DNA of 5,113 nucleotides from a candidate division TA06 bacterium DG_78 (GTDB lineage: Bacteria > Hydrothermota > Tepidihabitantia > SM23-42), in contig LJNI01000162.1 in the NCBI GenBank assembly GCA_001303225.1, forward strand, positions 1 to 5,113, read 5' to 3'. The notes under the pieces were generated by a model. The model was given only the letters and a program-made list of their open reading frames with translations. It did not search any database and had not been told where the DNA came from. The position numbers and the translations under genes are program-made. Within the stretch, counting starts at the first letter, position 1; every line of letters begins with the position of its first letter. Shown in pieces: positions 1-5,113 of the stretch.

Positions 1-1
1 G

Positions 2-736
2 CTCATTCGTAAAATCAGAAGCGCAATGATTTATCCTGTCATCATTACTGTTGTCGCAGTTTTTGCTATCGCTGCAATGCTTATCTTTGTTATTCCGGTT
101 TTTGCAAAGATGTTCGAAGGTGTTGGCCAAGATCTTCCGGCTATGACGCAGTTGGTTATTACTCTGTCCAATTTGGCAAAAGTTTGGGCTGTTCCAGCAG
201 TTATTATCTTGATCGCACTTTTCACAATCGTACGAAGGTGGCATAAGACTGAAGCTGGAGCCAGAAGCATAGACCCTCTCATGTTGAAGGTTCCGATCTT
301 TGGAGATTTAATGAGAAAACAAGCAATCGCTCGTTTCTCGAGGACACTTTCGACACTCCTTTCGAGTGGTGTACCGATTATCGACGCACTCGAAATTACA
401 GCAAAGAGTGCTGGAAACTGGGTAATCGAGGATGCAATCTTAAAGGCACGGACATCCATTAAGGGTGGTGAGAATATTGCAGACCCGTTAGCCAAGACTG
501 CTGTTTTCCCACCGATGGTAACACAGATGATTGCGATTGGTGAAGCTTCAGGTGGTTTAGATGATATGCTTGCTAAGGTTGCTGATTTCTACGATTCAGA
601 AGTTGACGCCGCAGTGGAAAATTTAACGAGTGCGCTCGAACCAGTTGTCATGGTCGTTTTAGGTGGTATTGTCGGTTTCTTGCTCATTTCGATGTATTTG
701 CCGATTTTCCAATTAGCCGGCACGATTACTGATTAG
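2..736 (+). CDS. pilC: Type IV pilus / type II secretion inner-membrane platform protein, PilC/GspF family (3' part)
   Basis: This is the C-terminal part of the polytopic inner-membrane platform protein that couples the cytoplasmic assembly ATPases to pilin polymerisation in type IV pilus or type II secretion machines. The reading frame is open to the left edge: codons 2-25 read LIRKIRSA before the first ATG at 26, which matches the family's K-I-[KR]-x-A segment leading into a membrane helix. That ATG is therefore internal and the true start lies outside the window. Seen here: a hydrophobic helix just after the edge, a second near VWAVPAVIILIALF, a soluble T2SSF domain with the family-like stretches RFSRTLSTLLSSGVPIIDAL and IAIGEASGGLDDML, and a final helix (VVMVVLGGIVGFLLISMYLP) ending in the usual PIFQLAG tail. 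Family members are about 400 residues, so the visible 244 are roughly the last 60%. The stop is TAG at 734-736. PilC and GspF cannot be separated from this fragment. The PilS-like kinase next door favours PilC. Confidence 0.93.
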   Translation, partial: LIRKIRSAMIYPVIITVVAVFAIAAMLIFVIPVFAKMFEGVGQDLPAMTQLVITLSNLAKVWAVPAVIILIALFTIVRRWHKTEAGARSIDPLMLKVPIFGDLMRKQAIARFSRTLSTLLSSGVPIIDALEITAKSAGNWVIEDAILKARTSIKGGENIADPLAKTAVFPPMVTQMIAIGEASGGLDDMLAKVADFYDSEVDAAVENLTSALEPVVMVVLGGIVGFLLISMYLPIFQLAGTITD

Positions 737-821
737 ATAAGAGAAAGCACACTCGAGACACCTTTACGATTATTTTGTTTATACAATCTCGTGTCATCTA
801 TTATAAGGTAAATAACTAATA
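737..821 (+). promoter_or_regulatory. Intergenic gap pilC-kinase with a weak possible promoter
   Basis: This is an 85-bp AT-rich spacer. The best sigma70-like candidate is TTGTTT (775-780), an 18-bp spacer, then TATTAT (799-804), which would start transcription about 10 bases before the kinase ATG. An AAGG (805-808) lies 13 bases upstream of the ATG at 822, a long but possible Shine-Dalgarno spacing. The two readings compete: if the promoter is real, AAGG would fall upstream of the transcript start. No terminator hairpin with a T-run follows pilC, so read-through from pilC is also possible. Confidence 0.25.
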
Positions 822-2291
822 ATGGTTGGTGCCGAACGATTTAGTAAGATAGGCGGTTTGATTGTTCTGCATCCTCTGTTAATTACATTTATCTTGCTCT
901 CGTCGTATCCTATTATCTATGATATACCGACACCATTTTGGTTTATCATCTTGGCTGCTTTCATACTATCGATAATTTTTCTTTTTCTCCAAAATTGGTT
1001 TTCTGAACAGACAGTTTTATACCTGCTCTTCTTTTCAGATATTCCCCTCATTGGTTCAATGGTTCACTATACTGGTGGTTTGGACAGTTTATTTCCATTA
1101 TTATACATTCTACTCATTATTGTATCATCGATGTACTTATTTCGTAAGGGTGCTTATATTATTAGCATAAGTTCAGTTATTTTTTTCGTCGCTTTACTCA
1201 TCTTTGAAACTCAGGGTGCTACATATTCGATGCGATTTGTGATTTATAGATTTTACATTTTTGCACTCCTCTTTTTGTTCACCGGCATTTTAAGTGGTGC
1301 ATTTTCAGAGAGATATCGAGCACGGACTGAAGAAGTGAGGAGGCTACGTCTCACGACAGAGGAGATAATAAGGAATCTTCCTTCAGGTATTATCACGATC
1401 GACAGTAGTGGCGACATACTCTACACCAACATTGCAAAGAGTCGGATTCGCACTAAGGTTCACCTTTACATTGCGAAATTTTTGAAATCGCCACACATTC
1501 CGAATTCAGTCTCAATCGAATTGAAGAGTGGTCAGCGTTACTATATTCTGTCCTGTGCACGTATTTATGATTCACGAGCGGCATTAGGTGTGCTTCAGGA
1601 TTTGACCGACGTCAGGAGACTCCAAGAAGCGTCCAAGGTTTCTAAACAGACCAAATTACTCGCTGAATTAGGTGGTTCGCTAGCCCATGAGATTCGTAAT
1701 CCACTCGCGTCAATACGAGGGTCGCTCGAGGTCATCCGTGATGCAGTGAAGAAACGAGAAATTGTTCCGTTCATAAAAATGGCGATGAAGGAGTCGATCA
1801 GATTGAATGAAATCGTCACTGATTTTTTGAATTTTGCACAATTTACACCAACAAAAATGAATCGCGTACGAATAAACGATGTATTGAACGAAGCCCTGCT
1901 CGATACGATGTATAAGGCCAAAAATAAAAACATTTCAGTGAAGAGAAGAGGTAAGGATTTTTTTGTACTGGCTGACGTAAATAAATTGAAATCGGTGTTT
2001 ATAAACATTCTCAATAATGCCTACGAAGTAAGTAAACAGGGGCAGTATATTGAGATTGACTCTTCAGACAATGGGAGAGAGGGTTTTGTTAAAATCCGTG
2101 ACCACGGGAGTGGTATAACAAAAAAAGACCTCAAAAAAATATTCGATCCTTTCTTTACTACTCGAAGAGGCGGAACTGGCCTCGGTCTCGCCATTGCAAT
2201 GAATATAATTGAAGCACACAATGGAAGAATAGAGGCAACGAGTAAAGTAGGGAAAGGAACTACATTTAGTATAGTATTACCAGCTGTGTAA
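822..2291 (+). CDS. Membrane sensor histidine kinase, PilS-like (6 TM, PAS, HisKA, HATPase)
   Basis: This is a 489-residue sensor kinase of a two-component system, expected to autophosphorylate on a histidine and pass the phosphate to a response regulator. The N-terminus has about six hydrophobic segments (near residues 12-33, 39-57, 64-82, 91-107, 111-128 and 138-159) with almost no periplasmic domain. The stretch YTGGLDSLFPLLYILLI (83-99) resembles PilS-type sensors. A charged linker leads into a divergent PAS domain (about 183-265, starting NLPSGIITIDSSGDILYTN). The HisKA H-box is LAHEIRNPLASIRGSLE with phosphoacceptor His289. The ATPase domain has an N-box (NILNNAYE, Asn395/Asn399), a G1 box (DHGSGI, Asp427), an F-box (FDPFFTT, 441-447) and a G2 box (GGTGLGLAI, 450-458), so all catalytic motifs are intact. 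Position after pilC and the domain order match PilS, which with PilR and sigma54 controls pilin transcription in known systems. No response regulator gene follows, so the symbol is withheld. The start at 822 is the first ATG and places the first helix naturally. Confidence 0.92.
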   Translation: MVGAERFSKIGGLIVLHPLLITFILLSSYPIIYDIPTPFWFIILAAFILSIIFLFLQNWFSEQTVLYLLFFSDIPLIGSMVHYTGGLDSLFPLLYILLIIVSSMYLFRKGAYIISISSVIFFVALLIFETQGATYSMRFVIYRFYIFALLFLFTGILSGAFSERYRARTEEVRRLRLTTEEIIRNLPSGIITIDSSGDILYTNIAKSRIRTKVHLYIAKFLKSPHIPNSVSIELKSGQRYYILSCARIYDSRAALGVLQDLTDVRRLQEASKVSKQTKLLAELGGSLAHEIRNPLASIRGSLEVIRDAVKKREIVPFIKMAMKESIRLNEIVTDFLNFAQFTPTKMNRVRINDVLNEALLDTMYKAKNKNISVKRRGKDFFVLADVNKLKSVFINILNNAYEVSKQGQYIEIDSSDNGREGFVKIRDHGSGITKKDLKKIFDPFFTTRRGGTGLGLAIAMNIIEAHNGRIEATSKVGKGTTFSIVLPAV

Positions 2292-2332
2292 ATCGCTTCT
2301 GTATAACTCCAATATAAGTGCATTTCACCGTG

Positions 2333-2360
2333 TTGATTTTTAGAAATTCTCCACTATAAT
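2333..2360 (+). promoter_or_regulatory. Putative sigma70-type promoter of truA, leaderless geometry
   Basis: TTGATT (2333-2338, 4 of 6 consensus bases) and a perfect TATAAT (2355-2360) are separated by 16 bp. Transcription would be expected to start 6-9 bases after the -10 box, at about 2366-2369, which overlaps the ATGATG at 2365-2370. The A at 2368 is the best-placed purine and is also the first base of the second ATG. No purine-rich Shine-Dalgarno lies in the 20 bases before the start. The mRNA would therefore be leaderless or nearly so. Confidence 0.5.
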
Positions 2361-2364
2361 TGAT

Positions 2365-3087
2365 ATGATGATAAATATAAGAATGTTACTCGAATACGAT
2401 GGCACTGATTTTTTTGGTTGGCAATATCAACCTCATAAAAGAACGGTGCAGGGAGATATTGAAACTGCCTTGAATAAAATAACGAATGAGACAATTAGGG
2501 TTACTGCTGCGGGCAGAACTGACACGGGTGTTCATGCGCTCGGCCAGGTTATCAATTTTTTTACCGCGTCAAAGCTCGATCTTCGGCAAATGAGAACGGC
2601 TTTAAATTCACTGACTGCAGATGATATTTATGTGAGAAGTATTAGCCAGGCAGATGATACATTTCATAGTAGATATTCTGCAAAATCAAAGGTATATCAT
2701 TATCATATAATTTTTGAACCATTACCTCTTAAGATACGATACAATTGGTATGTGAGTCGTGCCCTCGATGTACCCTACATGAAAAAAATCATTCCGTATG
2801 TAGTAGGTGAACACGATTTCAGAAACTTTTCTGCTGCTGATGGTAATGATAATAAACTGTGTACGATTTTCACCATGAACTTGACAGAGGAATATCTAGG
2901 TATTATAATACACATTGAAGGAGATAGATTCTTGAGAAAAATGGTACGTGGGATAGTCGGTTTTATGTATGATGTCGGTCGCGGTAGATTCGGCCCTTAT
3001 GATATCAAAAATGTATTTTCTGGTTCACTCCAAGATATTTATTTTGCTCCGCCGCAGGGATTATGTCTGGTGAAAGTGCGCTATTGA
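2365..3087 (+). CDS. truA: tRNA pseudouridine(38-40) synthase TruA
   Basis: TruA isomerises uridine to pseudouridine at positions 38-40 of the tRNA anticodon arm. The 240-residue length is close to the usual family size (about 245-270). Seen in order: an N-terminal strand plus loop, LLEYDGTDFFGWQYQP (8-23); the catalytic motif AAGRTDTGVHALGQV (48-62), with the nucleophilic aspartate at Asp53; the YHYHI stretch (111-115) carrying the conserved tyrosine; GEHDFRNFSA (148-157); and the C-terminal GDRFLRKMVRGIVG (186-199) and APPQGLCL (228-235) motifs. No key residue is missing. Two ATGs are tandem (2365 and 2368). Either gives a good protein, and the second fits best with a leaderless transcript from the upstream TATAAT. 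htrA begins 3 bp after the stop, so the two are probably cotranscribed. The gene contains an apparent consensus promoter at 2881-2909. Confidence 0.96.
   Translation: MMINIRMLLEYDGTDFFGWQYQPHKRTVQGDIETALNKITNETIRVTAAGRTDTGVHALGQVINFFTASKLDLRQMRTALNSLTADDIYVRSISQADDTFHSRYSAKSKVYHYHIIFEPLPLKIRYNWYVSRALDVPYMKKIIPYVVGEHDFRNFSAADGNDNKLCTIFTMNLTEEYLGIIIHIEGDRFLRKMVRGIVGFMYDVGRGRFGPYDIKNVFSGSLQDIYFAPPQGLCLVKVRY
2881..2909 (+). promoter_or_regulatory. Consensus sigma70/sigmaA promoter inside truA, facing htrA
   Basis: TTGACA (2881-2886) and TATAAT (2904-2909) are both 6/6 consensus with exactly 17 bp between them, on the sense strand. A transcript would start near 2916 and carry about 175 bases of the truA 3' end before the htrA ATG at 3091. 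The boxes overlie truA codons 173-182 (Leu-Thr ... Ile-Ile-Ile), which are outside the strongly conserved motifs. The natural inference is a secondary promoter giving htrA, and perhaps purB, expression independent of truA. Whether this organism's main sigma factor uses this exact consensus cannot be seen from the window. Confidence 0.5.
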
Positions 3088-3090
3088 AAA

Positions 3091-4536
3091 ATGAGAAGAA
3101 GAGATATCCTATATATTGTAATAGGTTTTGTGGTAGGTGTTGCGGTTTTTGGGATGTATGGTTTATTAAAATCACAATCAATTTTTCATGATCAACAGCG
3201 CGATACGTTTGTACGTCTCAGTGATGAAATTTCGAATCAGCGTTCCAATGCGATTGTGTTAGCCGCACATGTTGTTTCACCCGCGGTTGTATCAATATCT
3301 GTCATCCAGACGAAAGTAGTTTCTACTTCTCCTTTTTTCTCACCGTTTAGTGATGACTATTTTCGTGAATTTTTTAGAGATTTCTTCCCAGAGTATTATT
3401 ACAAAAAACAAATAAAGAGTCTCGGTACTGGTATTATTATTTCTCCCGATGGATATATTCTAACAAATGAGCATGTGATATCAAATGCTACAGATATTAA
3501 TATAACACTTCCAGATAGTAGACAATTTAAGGGGACTATTATTGTAACTGATCATCTGCGCGATCGTGCCTTGCTAAAAATAGATGCCACAAGTCTGCCG
3601 TTTGTTGAACTGGGTGATTCCGATGACGTGATGATCGGCGAATGGGTAATTGCACTTGGAAATCCTTTTGGATTTCTCTTAGAAGACACGAGACCGACTG
3701 TTACAGTCGGCGTAGTATCTGCACTCAACCGATCCATTAAATCAACAGTTGAAGATCGAGTCTATAAAAACATGATACAAACCGATGCGGCAATAAATCC
3801 AGGCAATTCTGGCGGTCCTTTAGTTAATATTTTAGGACGGGTTATCGGCATCAATACATCAATCTTTACTGCTGGAGGAGGTTCAGAAGGAATCGGTTTT
3901 GCTCAGCCAATTAATAATGTGAAAAAGTTTATCACCGAGGCAACAAAACATGGCAAAATACGCCAACCATGGATTGGTATTTGGGTACAGGATATTTCTT
4001 CAGAGATTGCTGAGGTTATGGCGATAGAAAAGACCGGTGTACTTGTGAGAAATGTGGATAAAGGGAGTCCAGCAGAAAAGGTGGGTATTAAAGAAGGCGA
4101 CAGGATTATCTCAGTGAATGACAAAATAATAACAAGTGTCTCTGATTGGGATGCAGTTGTGTCTAATGTTTATGTGGATGATGCATTAAGCCTTACATTA
4201 TTTCGTAAAGGAGATACAGTGACGACGAGCCTTGTCGTGATGGAATTAAAAGAATCAGACATGTCCGATGTAGAGAAGGTACGTTATGGCATATATGTAG
4301 AAAATATTACGCCACCACTTGCCGCGAAATACACTGGAGGTGTAGTTGTCGTTACAGTAGAGAAGCAGAGCATGGGTGAACGGATGGGTGTTCAGCCTGG
4401 AGACGTCATTCTTAAGGTGGACAATACCCGTATTGTGAATAAAGATGATTTTCAACGTATTCTTAAGAGTCTCCAAGACCTCCATTTTATTATTGATCGT
4501 GGAGGTGTCATCATTCAGTTGTACGTGGGTGTGTGA
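3091..4536 (+). CDS. htrA: HtrA/DegP-type serine protease, membrane-anchored, two PDZ domains
   Basis: This is a 481-residue envelope protease/chaperone of the HtrA (Deg) family, which degrades or handles misfolded extracytoplasmic proteins. The N-terminus is a single hydrophobic helix after MRRRD (about 6-26), likely an uncleaved signal anchor that leaves the protease outside the membrane. The trypsin-like domain starts near NAIVLAAHVVSPAVVSISV (53-71). An aromatic-rich LA-loop-like segment (about 82-105) follows. The triad is His128 (GYILTNEHVI), Asp158 (RDRALLKID) and Ser240 (TDAAINPGNSGGPL). Other family segments are IGEWVIALGNPFG (182-194) and EGIGFAQPI (266-274). PDZ1 spans about 292-385 (IGIWVQ, then GSPAEKVGIKEGDRIISVN) and PDZ2 about 398-481 (RMGVQPGDVILKVDN). 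Two PDZ domains match DegP/DegQ rather than the single-PDZ DegS. The Arg after the catalytic Asp, where Leu is usual, is slightly odd. There is no clear Shine-Dalgarno. The start lies 3 bp after the truA stop, which suggests translational coupling. DegP, DegQ and MucD are not distinguishable here. Confidence 0.96.
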   Translation: MRRRDILYIVIGFVVGVAVFGMYGLLKSQSIFHDQQRDTFVRLSDEISNQRSNAIVLAAHVVSPAVVSISVIQTKVVSTSPFFSPFSDDYFREFFRDFFPEYYYKKQIKSLGTGIIISPDGYILTNEHVISNATDINITLPDSRQFKGTIIVTDHLRDRALLKIDATSLPFVELGDSDDVMIGEWVIALGNPFGFLLEDTRPTVTVGVVSALNRSIKSTVEDRVYKNMIQTDAAINPGNSGGPLVNILGRVIGINTSIFTAGGGSEGIGFAQPINNVKKFITEATKHGKIRQPWIGIWVQDISSEIAEVMAIEKTGVLVRNVDKGSPAEKVGIKEGDRIISVNDKIITSVSDWDAVVSNVYVDDALSLTLFRKGDTVTTSLVVMELKESDMSDVEKVRYGIYVENITPPLAAKYTGGVVVVTVEKQSMGERMGVQPGDVILKVDNTRIVNKDDFQRILKSLQDLHFIIDRGGVIIQLYVGV

Positions 4537-4563
4537 TGTATAATTGCCAAAGGGGAAAAAACT
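4537..4563 (+). promoter_or_regulatory. Short spacer with TATAAT and Shine-Dalgarno for purB
   Basis: A perfect TATAAT (4539-4544) begins 3 bases after the htrA stop codon. It would place a transcript start near 4551, just before the ATG at 4564. No convincing -35 box sits at 16-18 bp (CAGTTG at 17 bp; TTGTAC only at 14 bp), so the promoter is weakly supported. The ribosome binding site is clear: AAAGGGG (4549-4555), 8 bases from the ATG. It is the strongest Shine-Dalgarno in the window and it fixes the purB start. If transcription did start near 4551, the core GGGG would still be included. Confidence 0.45.
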
Positions 4564-5113
4564 ATGATACAGCGTTACCAAACTAAAGAAATTGCAGCAC
4601 TATTTAATGATGAGTACAAAATAAAAAAATGGATTTTGGTCGAGAAAATTGTTGCTGAAGTCGAAGAGAAGCTAAAAATAATTCCTAAGGGGTTGAGCCG
4701 AAAACTCGCTAAAATTAAGATCAAACCCGAACGGATATATGAAATTGAAAAAGTCACGAACCATGATGTGATTGCCTTTCTCCATGCAGCACAAGAGAAA
4801 TTGGGAAAGGAGGGACAGTGGTTACATTTTGGATTGACTTCGTACGATCTCGTCGATACCGCATTCGTACTCATCATTGTAGAAGGGATAGAAGTGATTT
4901 CCCGGGAGATCAGGGAATTACTGAAGGTGGTGAAAAGATTATCACTCCGCTATAAAAATACGCCGCAGATGGGAAGAACGCATGGCATGTTTGCCCAACC
5001 AATTACATTTGGCTACAAGGTTGCTTCATGGCATGAGGAAATCACAAGGGCATACAAACGACTCATCATTGCACGGGCTGAGATTGCGTATGGCAAGTTA
5101 TCAGGAGCAGTCG
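4564..5113 (+). CDS. purB: Adenylosuccinate lyase (N-terminal part, runs off the right edge)
   Basis: PurB acts twice in purine synthesis, releasing fumarate from SAICAR to give AICAR and from adenylosuccinate to give AMP. It is a cytoplasmic homotetramer of the fumarase/aspartase superfamily. The 183 visible codons are a little under half of the usual length of about 430-480 residues. The protein opens MIQRYQTKEIAALFNDEYK, a typical start for the family. Active-site segments seen are NHDV (66-69, His67), HFGLTSYDLVDTA (88-100, His88) and MGRTHGMFAQPITFG (136-150, His140). These histidines line up with those known in the Bacillus-type enzyme as His68, His89 and His141. KLSGAV at the edge starts the next conserved stretch. 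The flexible signature loop with the catalytic serine lies outside the window. The Tyr at position 94 of TSYD is unusual, where Ser or Thr is common. The start is supported by AAAGGGG 8 bases upstream. Confidence 0.95.
   Translation, partial: MIQRYQTKEIAALFNDEYKIKKWILVEKIVAEVEEKLKIIPKGLSRKLAKIKIKPERIYEIEKVTNHDVIAFLHAAQEKLGKEGQWLHFGLTSYDLVDTAFVLIIVEGIEVISREIRELLKVVKRLSLRYKNTPQMGRTHGMFAQPITFGYKVASWHEEITRAYKRLIIARAEIAYGKLSGAV

Noticed and set aside
31..495. Long antisense open frame opposite pilC, with similar antisense frames opposite the kinase, htrA and purB
   Set aside because: The translations show no recognisable domains and fully overlap well-supported sense genes. They are shadow frames.
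749..794. Possible hairpin pairing ACAC-GAGA with TCTC-GTGT after pilC
   Set aside because: It needs a 2-base bulge and a 28-base loop, and no T-tract follows. It is too weak to call a terminator or operator.
1602..1607. TTGACC, and similar TTGACT sites at 2056 and 4834, as -35 boxes
   Set aside because: None has a TATAAT-like hexamer 16-18 bp downstream.
2706..2711. Another TATAAT inside truA
   Set aside because: The bases 17 bp upstream (AAATCA) are not a -35 box. It shows that an isolated TATAAT arises readily in this AT-rich sequence, which is why lone -10 boxes were scored low.
4478..4506. Inverted repeat ACCTCCA ... TGGAGGT with a 15-base loop near the htrA 3' end
   Set aside because: The 7-bp stem lies inside the second PDZ coding sequence, has no T-run after it and does not extend. 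It is within what chance gives in 5 kb and is not a terminator.
1..5113. Search for a novel defence, mobile or CRISPR-like system
   Set aside because: All five genes belong to well-known families with intact motifs. There are no direct-repeat arrays, transposase or integrase genes, or gaps longer than 85 bp that could hide a further gene or structured RNA.

Overview
The window is a gene-dense, moderately AT-rich piece of a bacterial chromosome. All five recognisable genes lie on the + strand: the 3' end of a type IV pilus / type II secretion inner-membrane platform gene (pilC family), a six-pass membrane histidine kinase with a PilS-like layout, truA (tRNA pseudouridine synthase), an htrA/degP-type membrane-anchored serine protease with two PDZ domains, and the 5' part of purB (adenylosuccinate lyase), which runs off the right edge. 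The pilus platform protein points to a bacterium with type IV pili, probably diderm. The sequence alone does not fix the phylum. The gene order and protein style would fit an uncultured lineage, but that is an impression and was not tested.

Layout: pilC ends at 736, followed by an 85-bp gap. The kinase (822-2291) is followed by a 73-bp gap holding a TATAAT-type promoter that ends almost on the truA start codon. truA (2365-3087) and htrA (3091-4536) are only 3 bp apart and form a tight pair. A 27-bp gap with another TATAAT and a good Shine-Dalgarno precedes purB (4564 to the edge). No gap exceeds 85 bp, and there is no sign of tRNA, rRNA, CRISPR, insertion sequence or phage genes.

How they work together: pilC and the kinase are plausibly one functional unit (pilus assembly and its transcriptional control), as in pilC-pilS arrangements elsewhere, but the expected pilR response regulator is not next to the kinase. 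truA, htrA and purB are housekeeping genes (tRNA modification, envelope protein quality control, purine synthesis) that share direction more than function.

I did not find a previously undescribed multi-gene system. The most interesting signals are regulatory. A textbook-perfect sigma70/sigmaA-type promoter (TTGACA, 17 bp, TATAAT) lies inside truA in the sense direction, about 180 bp before htrA. A second promoter in front of truA would give a leaderless mRNA.
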